Shown here in pieces: positions 28,509-37,921 of a stretch of DNA of 64,000 nucleotides. A program made the position numbers and the translations under genes. The stretch covers positions 1 through 64,000 of the forward strand of contig JAFYHV010000150.1 of assembly GCA_017538995.1 (NCBI GenBank), given 5' to 3'. Within the stretch, counting starts at the first letter, position 1. Each line of letters opens with the position of its first letter. Under the pieces are notes generated by a model that was not told the origin of the DNA, searched no databases, and saw only the letters and a program-made list of their open reading frames with translations. Origin of the DNA: Lachnospiraceae bacterium (GTDB lineage Bacteria > Bacillota > Clostridia > Lachnospirales > Lachnospiraceae).

Positions 28509-31067
28509 TTACTTAATTACAAATCCGTAACTCGTGATTAGATTCTTGAATTCCGGTGAATTACCGAATCCGTTTTCAATAAGCTGCTGTCTTGACATTC
28601 CGTCATTTAACGCCTGTACCCATTTCCAGTAGTTCACTTCATCATCGGTTCCTACCGGGTTTCTGTCAAAGAATGAAGCATAGCAGTCTAATACAAATTC
28701 TGCGTTATTTCTGTCCTTGTTTTTGTATTCCTGTGAGTTAAGGAATCCTTTGGAAATAACTGTTCTGATATCGTACTGTCTTCCGTCGGCATCCTGTCCG
28801 TTTAAGATACAGCCTTTCCAGTATGCTTTACCGCCTTCATCTGAAGGTCTTGCAAGAGCCTTATCATACAGTCTTTCTACAAATGCATCCAGCTGCCCTT
28901 CATCTACGCCTTCAGTTTCAACGTTAAGAGGCTTTAATGCAGGATCCTGAGGTTTTGCCGGAGCTGTATATGTTCCGGGATTGATTCCGTAGCTTGCGCA
29001 AAGTATTTTAAATTCGTCTGACTTTGTAAAGCCTTCAAATACCTGAAGTCTCGTCTTGGTACCGTTCTGCAAAGCAGTATACCATACGTTATATCCGCCT
29101 TCATCGGGTTCTCTGTTAAAGAACGCCTTATACATTGTTCTTACAAACTGATCGTTATTTAAATCTCTGTTTCTGAACTCACCACTGTTAACAAATCCGT
29201 AAGCTACTTCAGCGCCGGATTTAGAACCGGATAAAAGAGCGTTCGTCCAATTGGCAATTCCGTCTGTATCAGCATCAATCTGCGCATCAGATCTGCCAAG
29301 TACTTCCTTGTAGAATCTTTTTACAAACGCTGTAACTTGTTCGCTTCCCGCCGACAAATCAAGTTTAAAATCTGCAGGAGCATTTACACACATGGAATTT
29401 CCGTTATTATCCACTGCAAACAATATTACTTTGTCAGTGTTTCCCTGCGCGGGGAATGTTACAGAAATATTTGTCTGTCCATCAATATTCTTTGATGTGG
29501 TCTTATACAAAGTTCCGTCTACAACTGCACCCGAAGTAAAGCCTTCCTGGTATACCTGACCCTTAACAGATGATGTGGAAATCTCTCTGGTATACATATG
29601 ATTGTTAAATCCGTCATCTGCTGTAGAATTGTTGTATGCAGTACAGTAAATAATATTGGCAAAACCGGTTTTGTTCGATACCGAAGCCTGGTTGCCGCTA
29701 AGTTTCTTAATTACGCCGTCGTTGTAAACGAATACGGCATATTCTCCGTAGTTTGCAATTCTGTTATTTGTAATTTCCGCCTGAGCACTGTTTTCAAGTC
29801 TGATTCCGACGCCGTTCATGTCAGGGCTTGATTTATAAATATGGTTTGAAGAAACTGTATTATTTGATGATCCAAGCAGATGGATTCCGGTATGATCGGT
29901 ATTATCTGCCAGAGTGTTGGAGGTAATATTGGTAGTGCAAGCACCCTCTATTCTGATTCCTGACCATGAATTGTTATGTATATTATTCTCTGAAACAGTT
30001 ACATTTGCATCCGTGATAAAGATACCGCATTTTGCATTTGAATAGCATTCATTCTTGCTTGCGGTTCCTTTTGTACGTTCTTTTGATGCATTGTGATCAT
30101 GTCCATCGTAAACTATTCCGTGTCCGCCATTACCGTATACTTTATTTCCGGAAAGATTTGCATATGAATCTCTGGAAATGTTGATACCGTCATCCGGTGA
30201 ACTGTAAACGGTATTATTTTCCAGTGATATATTCTGAGAAGTGAAAGTTACCTGAATTCCGTACCAGCCTGCGTTTGATACAGTATTGCCTTTTAAAACG
30301 ATATTAACGCTGTCATGTCCGACAATAATACCGTTTCCGTAATGAGCCTGAATAGATCCGACTTTATCTACTTTATTGTCAATAAGCTGTGTACCTGTAC
30401 ATCCTGTGTCAAGAAGGATACCGTCACCGTGCATAGCCGTTGAAAGCTGGGAAGCATCTCTTGCACTGTTTTTAACAGTATTGCCCTTTAATACAGAACT
30501 GTTGTCTCCGATTAATGTGATTCCGTAATGAAGTGAGTTGGAAACTGTATTCTCGGAAAGAGTAATCTTTTTGCATTTATTTAATCTGATTGAAGAAGCA
30601 CCGTTATTACCGCTGATTTTATTCTTGCTTATCTCACACTCGGAAACACTGTCTGCATAAATACCGCAGTTGGATGTTCCGCTGATGGTATTGCCTGTAA
30701 CCTTGGCTCCGTTTGCAAGAACTATTACTCCGTTTGAAGTAGGGCCGATAATTGTATTACCGGTTACTGTTGCTTTTTTAACTCCCGTAGGAATTGTAAC
30801 GTATGTGATGTTTGAACATTTCTTAACAGTAACGTTATCCGCTTTTATATAAACCTCATAACCATTCAAATCGTAACCTTCAAGTGTGTGGCCTTCCTGT
30901 TCAATGACCAGTCTCTGGCCTGAAATATATACTTTACCGCTTGAACAGTCATTACAGGCATCAACAGCATTTTTTGCCTCAGCCTTTAATGATAAAGCAC
31001 CTAAAGCCACTGCAAAAAACAGTACTGATAAAGCAAGTGTTGTCAGTCTTCTTTTAGCTTCTCTCAT
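28509..31067 (-). CDS. Secreted parallel beta-helix protein with C-terminal DUF4214 module
   Basis: 852 residues from ATG 31067, preceded by GGAGG; an in-frame ATG at 31085 has none. Signal peptide 1-30. Residues about 45-490 are right-handed beta-helix coils rich in asparagine ladders (NTVSNAGWYGIQV, NNIHNNSWSGIRI), like pectate lyase-fold and NosD-type proteins. Residues about 490-570 are a small beta domain. Residues about 574-852 are the four-unit DUF4214 module ending in SYGFVIK. Beta-helix proteins often bind or cleave acidic polysaccharides; catalytic residues are not identified. Its promoter lies at 31123-31151 and rmd follows 23 nt downstream, so it may lead the GDP-sugar operon. Confidence 0.8.
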   Translation of the reverse strand: MREAKRRLTTLALSVLFFAVALGALSLKAEAKNAVDACNDCSSGKVYISGQRLVIEQEGHTLEGYDLNGYEVYIKADNVTVKKCSNITYVTIPTGVKKATVTGNTIIGPTSNGVIVLANGAKVTGNTISGTSNCGIYADSVSECEISKNKISGNNGASSIRLNKCKKITLSENTVSNSLHYGITLIGDNSSVLKGNTVKNSARDASQLSTAMHGDGILLDTGCTGTQLIDNKVDKVGSIQAHYGNGIIVGHDSVNIVLKGNTVSNAGWYGIQVTFTSQNISLENNTVYSSPDDGINISRDSYANLSGNKVYGNGGHGIVYDGHDHNASKERTKGTASKNECYSNAKCGIFITDANVTVSENNIHNNSWSGIRIEGACTTNITSNTLADNTDHTGIHLLGSSNNTVSSNHIYKSSPDMNGVGIRLENSAQAEITNNRIANYGEYAVFVYNDGVIKKLSGNQASVSNKTGFANIIYCTAYNNSTADDGFNNHMYTREISTSSVKGQVYQEGFTSGAVVDGTLYKTTSKNIDGQTNISVTFPAQGNTDKVILFAVDNNGNSMCVNAPADFKLDLSAGSEQVTAFVKRFYKEVLGRSDAQIDADTDGIANWTNALLSGSKSGAEVAYGFVNSGEFRNRDLNNDQFVRTMYKAFFNREPDEGGYNVWYTALQNGTKTRLQVFEGFTKSDEFKILCASYGINPGTYTAPAKPQDPALKPLNVETEGVDEGQLDAFVERLYDKALARPSDEGGKAYWKGCILNGQDADGRQYDIRTVISKGFLNSQEYKNKDRNNAEFVLDCYASFFDRNPVGTDDEVNYWKWVQALNDGMSRQQLIENGFGNSPEFKNLITSYGFVIK

Positions 31068-31122
31068 AGTAATCCTCCGTTCCACTTTTCCTCATAGAAA
31101 AGATACCAAAAATCATTTAAAT

Positions 31123-31151
31123 ATTATACCAAAAAATGCGCATAAAATCAA
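31123..31151 (-). promoter_or_regulatory. Strong promoter for the beta-helix / GDP-sugar operon
   Basis: Minus strand TTGATT (31151-31146), 17 nt spacer, TATAAT (31128-31123). A TGCG...TGCGCA dyad with a following TTTTTT overlaps the spacer and could act as the terminator of the upstream glucosaminidase gene. GCGTAAAAATAGCG lies upstream and resembles the element before 13612-13640. Confidence 0.65.
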
Positions 31152-31206
31152 ACAAAATCGCTATTTTTACGCACTCTGAAATACATCCTAAAAGAGGCAT
31201 GATTAA

Positions 31207-33024
31207 TTAGTTGGAAACCCCGTATCGTTTGCAGAGATTATTAAATTCAATACTCTTTGCAAATCCTAAGAATACTTCTTCTCTGGAAGTACCGTTAGCA
31301 AGCTTGTCCATCCAGTAATTCTTACCCTCCTCATCCGCTTCACGATCCATCATAGACCTGTAAAGTGAATCCAGGAAAGCCGAATCATCCAGGCCGAGAT
31401 TTAAGAATTCCTGACTGAATATAAAGCCGTGTGCCATCTGAGTGGCAGTTATTTTATGATCCCAGAGAAGTTCGCAGTTGTGGTTAAGTCCGTCGGCATC
31501 AGGCTCTCTGCCAAAGCAGACACCGTAAAGTCTGGTGATAAACTGCGTAACATTATCACTTTCGCCGCAACCCGCACAACTTCCTCTCGCCACAGTTCCG
31601 TACTGCGGTATGGCTATTCCTGTTCCGCGATCAATACCGTACTCTTCACAGATTCCGCCGAATTCCACGCTTAAAAGGAATCCGTTAAGAATCTCTTCTC
31701 TGGTTGTGCCTTCATTGAGTTTGCCGACCCAGTGCTCAAGGCCGCCTTCGTCGTACTCTCTTCCTAAGAAAGCCTTGTACAACTGTTTTACATAGCAGCT
31801 GTTGCAGTAATTATGATTTTTAAATTCTTCGGAAAATGCAAATCCGTAACCAACCTGTGAACCTGTCTGCTGGCCTTCCGCAAGTATATTGGTCCAGTGT
31901 TCCAGTCCTCCCTCGTCAGGATCTCTGTCTAGACAGACATTGTAAAGTCTGGTAACAAACTGCCTGATTTTTTCCAAATCTACCGGAGGTCCTTCATTGG
32001 GCATATTGTTGTAAATGGGAATTTTGAATACAAAATTGGAATTAATTGCACCACATTCCTCATATGCTCTGTATACGCTTCCGCTCTCGGCCATGGGTGC
32101 CTGAAGATTCTGCATGTACTGGTGATAATAAAGTCCGCCGTCCGACGAGTCCACATCAAATTTTTCAAGATACAATGTGTCCTGACCGCGGTTAATCCAG
32201 TCTGCTCCTATAATCTGAGCACCGCCGGATAAACCAAGTGCTCTGGTGTACCAGCCTTTGTTTCTTGCATACTCTACTCCGTTAGCAATTATTTCTGCAG
32301 AGTTTTTACCGTAAGCACCGATATTGTAATAGTTATATACACCGTATTTGCCGTTAATCAGGTCATTGTAATTCGCTTTTCTTGCCACATCGCCTCTGCC
32401 CTGTTCCTGCAGCACACGGCTTGCCAAATGATAAGGGCTTACACCACTGTCCATAGCTGCCTGAATAAAGAAATTCGAATAACAAAAGGGCTGATCCTCC
32501 TGATCTTCCAGAGGTCTGTGAGACATCCAGGAATTGGCTATAATAGCCTCCACTCCGTCGATGTTATGAATGGACGGATTGTAAGAAAGCTGCTCGAAAG
32601 CAAACACATGATACTCGTCCAGATAATTAACGGGATTAAGGCAGTATTCAACCGCCACTCTTGATGCACGAAGCCAGTTCTTACCGCTCTTGCCGATATA
32701 TTCGCCGGTAGATGCGTCATAATCGCCCGGTTCCTTTGATTTCCATGAATCATCGCAGGTTACATATACAAGGCTTCTGTTTCCCTGCATTTCGTTCTCT
32801 ACCACCGTATTCCAGTCAAGCCCCGTATTAAAGGGTATGAAAGTCCAGTTGGGGTGAAGCTGGTTTATTGCGCGAAGTTTGGCTCTGTATCCTGAAGGAA
32901 ATGCATTGTAATCCGTTTCCGCATTTACATTAATCTTATCAAACGAAAAAGCCATGATAACGATTATTAATCCCATCATGGCGCTTATTATTCTGTATAA
33001 AATCTTCTTGTTTTTAAAACTCAT
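31207..33024 (-). CDS. Secreted N-acetylglucosaminidase with C-terminal DUF4214 module
   Basis: 605 residues. Signal peptide 1-35. Residues about 38-340 match clostridial wall glucosaminidases: AINQLHPNWTFIPFNTGLDWNTVV, then a GH73-like core with HLASRVLQEQG (the likely catalytic glutamate) and YGVYNYYNIGAYG. Residues about 355-605 carry four DUF4214 units (FVTRLYNVCLDR, LYKAFLGR, FITRLYGVCFGR, LYRSMMDR) with a CAGC-containing linker between the pairs. It should cut N-acetylglucosamine linkages in peptidoglycan. The DUF4214 module probably places the enzyme on the wall. AAGGA directly abuts the ATG, which is unusually close, so the true start may differ slightly. Confidence 0.85.
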   Translation of the reverse strand: MSFKNKKILYRIISAMMGLIIVIMAFSFDKINVNAETDYNAFPSGYRAKLRAINQLHPNWTFIPFNTGLDWNTVVENEMQGNRSLVYVTCDDSWKSKEPGDYDASTGEYIGKSGKNWLRASRVAVEYCLNPVNYLDEYHVFAFEQLSYNPSIHNIDGVEAIIANSWMSHRPLEDQEDQPFCYSNFFIQAAMDSGVSPYHLASRVLQEQGRGDVARKANYNDLINGKYGVYNYYNIGAYGKNSAEIIANGVEYARNKGWYTRALGLSGGAQIIGADWINRGQDTLYLEKFDVDSSDGGLYYHQYMQNLQAPMAESGSVYRAYEECGAINSNFVFKIPIYNNMPNEGPPVDLEKIRQFVTRLYNVCLDRDPDEGGLEHWTNILAEGQQTGSQVGYGFAFSEEFKNHNYCNSCYVKQLYKAFLGREYDEGGLEHWVGKLNEGTTREEILNGFLLSVEFGGICEEYGIDRGTGIAIPQYGTVARGSCAGCGESDNVTQFITRLYGVCFGREPDADGLNHNCELLWDHKITATQMAHGFIFSQEFLNLGLDDSAFLDSLYRSMMDREADEEGKNYWMDKLANGTSREEVFLGFAKSIEFNNLCKRYGVSN

Positions 33025-33059
33025 TCCTTAATTCTGCCTGTCTGTTCTCGCTGTGTCTT

Positions 33060-34298
33060 TTAGTCTCTCTGGAAAATATCTCTGGTATATACTTTATCCT
33101 TTACATCATCAAAAATACTGTCGTATCTGTTAGCCACGATAACTTCGCTTCTAGACTTAAACTCTTCCAGATTGTTTACAATCTTGCTGCCGAAGAATGT
33201 GCTGCCGTTTTCAAGCATGGGCTCATAAATAATAACCTCAACACCTTTGGCTTTGAGTCTCTTCATAATGCCCTGAATCGAGCTCTGACGGAAGTTGTCG
33301 GAGTTAGATTTCATGGTAAGTCTGTATACACCGATAACGCATGTCATATTCTCCCCTGCGGGGTTATCCATGCGGTGGTATTTCTCATAAAATCCGGCTT
33401 TCTTTAAAATCTGCTCGGAGATGAAGTCTTTTCTTGTGCTGTTACTCTTTACGATAGCCTCAATGAGGTTTTCAGGAACATCCTTGTAGTTTGCAAGAAG
33501 CTGCTTGGTATCCTTAGGCAGACAGTATCCGCCGTAACCGAAGGAAGGGTTGTTATAAAATGTCTGAATTCTCGGGTCGAGACAAACGCCCTTAATAACA
33601 GAGCTTGAGTCAAGTCCCTTAACCTCTGCATATGTATCAAGTTCATTAAAGAAACTTACTCTTAATGCAAGATATGTGTTGGCAAAAAGCTTTACAGCCT
33701 CAGCCTCCGAAAATCCCATTATCATGATTTCCACATCCTGCTTAATGGCTCCGCCTTTTATGAGCCCTGCAAACTCGCCCGCTGCTGCCACAAGTCTTTC
33801 ATCATCGGGATCGGTACCAACGATAATTCTGCTCGGATAAAGATTATCATATAATGCCTTGGATTCTCTTAAAAACTCCGGTGAGAAAATAATATTCTTC
33901 GAATTCTTTTCCTTGCGAATTCTCTTGGTATATCCTACGGGAATCGTGGATTTGATAACCATGATTGCGTTGGGATTGATTTCCATTACTGCATCAATTA
34001 CGCTTTCAACCGCGGATGTATCGAATCTGTCAAGATCGGAATCATAATTGGTCGGAGCGGCAATTACAACATAATCCGCATCTGTATATGCTTCCTTAAC
34101 ATCAGTTGTTGCATACAGATCCAGTTCTTTGTTTGCCAGATAATCCTCTATTTCATTATCCTGAATGGGAGAAATTCTTTTATTGATTTTATCAACTTTT
34201 TCCTGAACGATATCTACTGCCACAACCTTGTTGTGCTGAGCAAGGAGTGTTGCAATCGACATTCCTACATAACCTGTTCCGGCTACTGCAATTTTCAT
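33060..34298 (-). CDS. ugd: UDP-glucose 6-dehydrogenase family enzyme
   Basis: 412 residues; ATG 34298 follows GGAGGAA. It oxidises UDP-glucose to UDP-glucuronate using two NAD. N-terminal NAD fold [42 protein letters not shown], and the catalytic cysteine in [11 protein letters not shown]. The closest type is the 400-residue UDP-glucose dehydrogenase of Firmicutes and Klebsiella. UDP-glucuronate would add an acidic sugar to the glycan, which would fit the GT-C and acyltransferase genes that precede it in the operon. GDP-mannose or UDP-GlcNAc as substrate is less likely but possible. Confidence 0.88.
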   Translation of the reverse strand: MKIAVAGTGYVGMSIATLLAQHNKVVAVDIVQEKVDKINKRISPIQDNEIEDYLANKELDLYATTDVKEAYTDADYVVIAAPTNYDSDLDRFDTSAVESVIDAVMEINPNAIMVIKSTIPVGYTKRIRKEKNSKNIIFSPEFLRESKALYDNLYPSRIIVGTDPDDERLVAAAGEFAGLIKGGAIKQDVEIMIMGFSEAEAVKLFANTYLALRVSFFNELDTYAEVKGLDSSSVIKGVCLDPRIQTFYNNPSFGYGGYCLPKDTKQLLANYKDVPENLIEAIVKSNSTRKDFISEQILKKAGFYEKYHRMDNPAGENMTCVIGVYRLTMKSNSDNFRQSSIQGIMKRLKAKGVEVIIYEPMLENGSTFFGSKIVNNLEEFKSRSEVIVANRYDSIFDDVKDKVYTRDIFQRD

Positions 34299-34329
34299 AT
34301 ATTATTCCTCCGATATTACAAAGCTTTTA

Positions 34330-36804
34330 TCATAGTTTGGTGTAAAAATTGTATACTTTATAATCCCAGCCGTCTTCATTCTCGGTAAACAGGATTACGG
34401 GAACCCTGTTTTCCCACGAATACCATTGAACGCCCTCTTCAACCATATCTACGACTACCGTTACATCCTCAGGCTGAGTAGAAAGGTCTATGTCAATGTC
34501 ATATGATTCACAAATCAAAGGACCCGCGGTAATTCTGGGGAAATCATAAAGGTCTTCTGAATTTTCATATTCAAGGTGATATGAAAGAAGATATTTGTTA
34601 TTAAGATATATCTTACTTCCGTCAGTCACGGAAACTCTGATATGAGCCACGTTCTGATGGTCGATTTTGATACTTTCAACCGTTAAGTCAATATCAGAGA
34701 AATCCATTTCTTCATACAGATCCGGATTTAAAAGCTTGTATACTGCATCAACCTCGAAAATCTGAACTTTCTTGCCTAAGCTTTTATCAAATCTGTCCGG
34801 CAGGCCAATAATCGATGATAACGAATTCTCCGAAAAAGTATTTCTGTAATAGTATTTTAATAAATCAATACTTCCGTTCTCAGCATACTGATCGCCGTTA
34901 TTATTAGTTATATAAATGGCAGGAGCATTATACTCATTGGTATCCTTTGCAAAAGTATCAAAATATCCGGGTTCAATCGGATAAATCTGGGCTTTCGTAG
35001 AACTTAACAGAGGATAGTAAAAATACTGCATGAGATTCTTTTCAACGAAAATAATTGTATTACTGTCAGAGCGTTCTTTAGCCATCTGAAGTACTTCTTC
35101 AAATGCCTCTTTGTCAAATCTGTTTTCTGCTTTTGAATTTAAAAGAAGTGCCGTATATGGAACCAGCAAAATAAATATGCTGATAATCGGAATTACATAC
35201 TTCACTTCGTTCTTTTGTAAGCGAAGCATCATACCCGCAATAATGATAACAAACGGGATAAAAGATGCGATATATCTTGCTCCGTAATAATATCCTTCAA
35301 GCATATTTCTCATTACGCATGAATGCACAATAACCGTGTAAACAAATGCAACAATCACGGATGCTTCTTTTATGCCGAGGACGTACTTTGTGCTGATAAG
35401 CCTAACCATTACAACAGGCAGAATAATGAGTCCGGAGCAGACTATAAATGCTATGAAGGTTATATGCAGAAAATCCTGGAATGAATAACATTTACGAATA
35501 ACAATAAATACCAATGCCGGTATAACTGCCGCAGTTGCCACCGCCATCAGTATCTTAAATATCTTTTTGCCTTTATCCCTCATAAAATCCGCAAATTTCT
35601 CAGATTTTATCTTTTTGGAGAGTAATGCAAAAATGACTCCTGCAAGAATTGTAACCGCAGTTATCGCTATCACAAAAATGAAATAATAGTTTCCAAGGAA
35701 TGATAATCCGAGTCTGTAATTAATAACTGTATTCTTATATGCGGTCATGAAGTGGAAAAGAAATCCCAGTAAATATCCCGCAATCATTATTCCGCTTGAA
35801 ACCAGATGTCTGATTTTGCCTTTGTGAATATAATTCATCCAGTATAAAATCAGGAATAGCGAAAGCATGGTATATACGCTTGTATGAAGGAATGCGAATG
35901 TTATTACTCCGAGAGCGGAAAGAATAGAAAGCTTTTCTTTTCTGCATAACAGAAAATACATGAACATAGTCATGCAAAAGCCAATTACGGGTTCAATCAG
36001 AGTTGTGTGATTGCTGTAAACGAATACCGGAGATGCTCCGAGAAGCAGAATCAGAACAGATCTTAATTTCCAGTCGCACTTAAGAGCTCTTAAAATCTCA
36101 TCAACAAATACAAAGATACAAAACGCAAATACGGCCTGAATAAAAGCCATTCTGCTGATTCCGAAAACAGTTCCGGACAAAGCAAGTATTGAAGGATATA
36201 CAGGATTGCTGCCGTATTCTCCAAACATCTTAAAAGATTTGCCTTCCTCGGATTCGGAATACTTAATTGAATAGTCCGCAGTAAAGTTTTCACGGTCCAT
36301 GTTGCTTACAGCATCATAGAAGTAAAACTCATATACACTGCCGGGTTCAATATTTTCATATTCATCGATTTCAAACTGCAGTGATTTCTGACCGTTTAAA
36401 ATTGAAAGTGCCTGAGTTCTTGCATTGCCGTCATTATATCCGATTCCGATTGTTGCATATGCTCCAAGAGAAAGAAGTGTGGCAACAATAATAACGCCTC
36501 TGTTTATAAGAATACTGTGGTCAAGCTTTAATTCTCCAAATGAGAAAAACTCTAGTCCACTTTTGCTGCTTTTAAAATATGTGAATGCCAGGATTGCAAT
36601 ATCCATCAGCGTTACTGCAAGCAGGCAGACTTCAACCGAAAACATTTCAAACACCCACATTAAGGCTGACGTGAGTGAGAATAAACACAAAAAGACCGAC
36701 AATGCCTCGGCCAGCGGTACAAATATTCTTTTTTTATCCGAAAAACTGCTGAATGTAAAGAATAGAATTACTACATTCAGCAACAACAAAAACAGTACAA
36801 ACAT
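34330..36804 (-). CDS. Large GT-C-like membrane protein with C-terminal beta domain
   Basis: 824 residues. Many membrane helices from residue 1 to about 550, then a soluble part of about 270 residues. The first large loop holds acidic residues (GIGYNDGNARTQAL), as in GT-C glycosyltransferases that use polyprenyl-phosphate sugars outside the cell. The C-terminal 130 residues look like a beta-sandwich with the pattern VVDMVEEGVQWYS, seen at the end of other large cell-envelope glycosyltransferases. The topology of the central part (NDG motif, then YPSILAL) resembles that of the protein at 46876. It is 31 nt upstream of ugd. Specific sugar unknown. Confidence 0.6.
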   Translation of the reverse strand: MFVLFLLLLNVVILFFTFSSFSDKKRIFVPLAEALSVFLCLFSLTSALMWVFEMFSVEVCLLAVTLMDIAILAFTYFKSSKSGLEFFSFGELKLDHSILINRGVIIVATLLSLGAYATIGIGYNDGNARTQALSILNGQKSLQFEIDEYENIEPGSVYEFYFYDAVSNMDRENFTADYSIKYSESEEGKSFKMFGEYGSNPVYPSILALSGTVFGISRMAFIQAVFAFCIFVFVDEILRALKCDWKLRSVLILLLGASPVFVYSNHTTLIEPVIGFCMTMFMYFLLCRKEKLSILSALGVITFAFLHTSVYTMLSLFLILYWMNYIHKGKIRHLVSSGIMIAGYLLGFLFHFMTAYKNTVINYRLGLSFLGNYYFIFVIAITAVTILAGVIFALLSKKIKSEKFADFMRDKGKKIFKILMAVATAAVIPALVFIVIRKCYSFQDFLHITFIAFIVCSGLIILPVVMVRLISTKYVLGIKEASVIVAFVYTVIVHSCVMRNMLEGYYYGARYIASFIPFVIIIAGMMLRLQKNEVKYVIPIISIFILLVPYTALLLNSKAENRFDKEAFEEVLQMAKERSDSNTIIFVEKNLMQYFYYPLLSSTKAQIYPIEPGYFDTFAKDTNEYNAPAIYITNNNGDQYAENGSIDLLKYYYRNTFSENSLSSIIGLPDRFDKSLGKKVQIFEVDAVYKLLNPDLYEEMDFSDIDLTVESIKIDHQNVAHIRVSVTDGSKIYLNNKYLLSYHLEYENSEDLYDFPRITAGPLICESYDIDIDLSTQPEDVTVVVDMVEEGVQWYSWENRVPVILFTENEDGWDYKVYNFYTKL

Positions 36805-36843
36805 TTATCCGTTCCATAAACTATATATTGGTTTAATATTACA

Positions 36844-37917
36844 CTATTTACGGGCTTTTTTCAATTCAAATAATCTGTAAAAAATCTCGGTTATTATAAG
36901 CGCTCCGACCAGAATAATATAAAAATCCGCAGTAATATGGTTTTCAAACCATGTATTCTTTGTTATCAGCGCCTCAATCACTTTTATTAACCAGAGATGA
37001 CAGAGATATATAAACAGCGATCTTTTACCCAGATAAAAACTCAAAACATTTCCGACCTTGAAAAATCTGAGTAAGACAAAAGCCAAAATGCACAATCCGA
37101 TACCTGAAAGAGTTTTCATCATATCTGCTAAAAGAAGTCCCTTTAAAACAACAAATAATCCGCCGGGAATGCAGAAAAGCAGGAACGACAAAATACCGAT
37201 CAGTATATATGCTTTCTTTGAAAGGCCCGTCAGTTTCTTTTCAAAAGCCGAAAAAACAAGACCGACAGGGAAAAGCATAATGCCGTTATACCATCTGGGA
37301 TTGAATTTCAGTATGAAAAATACGCATCCGCATACAAGACACAATACCGCAGTCAGCGCCAGAAGCAGGCCCTGTTTTTTATAAGCAATAACCCAGCTTA
37401 TAAAGAAGCATAAATAGCAAAGCATTATTACATCAATGTACCACTGGCCTTCGAGCATATCACGGACAAAGGTTTTTAAGGAACCCTTTGAAATCAGAAA
37501 GATGGCTGTCTGAAACAGAAACGATATGATGCACGCGGGCACAAGAACTTTTATGATTCTGTTTTTCCAGTAGCGTACGGTAGGCTCTTTCTGACAGTAT
37601 CCTTTGCCAATCCCGTAACCGCTGAGAAAGAAGAACACCAGAACGCCCATTCCGCCGAATACCGAGAACGGCTTTAAAACAATGCTCGTGTATCCGTAGT
37701 CGGCCAATACAGTCTGCGTATGCGCCAGAAATATCATTAATGCCGCCATACCTTTTAAAGCTGTCGATTCATCTTTGGAAAATGCATTTTCTTCAGTGCA
37801 GGATTTTTTTGTTTTAACTTTCCAGAAAAATGTAACCAGGAAGCTTATACAAAAAAACAAAATAATCGAAAGGAAGAAAATGTCTCCCTGAAATAACTTG
37901 TCTGCTAATTTTACCAT
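36844..37917 (-). CDS. Membrane acyltransferase, family 3
   Basis: 357 residues with about 10 membrane helices. The family pattern is visible near the start: MAALMIFLAHTQ with the conserved histidine, then VLVFFFLSGYGIGKGY, then WKNRIIKVLVP. Such proteins O-acylate surface polysaccharides using cytoplasmic acyl-CoA. The gene starts 4 nt after the stop of the upstream gene and is probably translated with it. The acyl group is most often acetyl, but succinyl is possible. Confidence 0.85.
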   Translation of the reverse strand: MVKLADKLFQGDIFFLSIILFFCISFLVTFFWKVKTKKSCTEENAFSKDESTALKGMAALMIFLAHTQTVLADYGYTSIVLKPFSVFGGMGVLVFFFLSGYGIGKGYCQKEPTVRYWKNRIIKVLVPACIISFLFQTAIFLISKGSLKTFVRDMLEGQWYIDVIMLCYLCFFISWVIAYKKQGLLLALTAVLCLVCGCVFFILKFNPRWYNGIMLFPVGLVFSAFEKKLTGLSKKAYILIGILSFLLFCIPGGLFVVLKGLLLADMMKTLSGIGLCILAFVLLRFFKVGNVLSFYLGKRSLFIYLCHLWLIKVIEALITKNTWFENHITADFYIILVGALIITEIFYRLFELKKARK

Positions 37918-37921
37918 TTAT

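Noticed and set aside
1581..33024. Sortase (LPXTG) anchoring of the secreted proteins
   Set aside because: No LPXTG-like motif followed by a hydrophobic stretch and basic tail is present in any of them.
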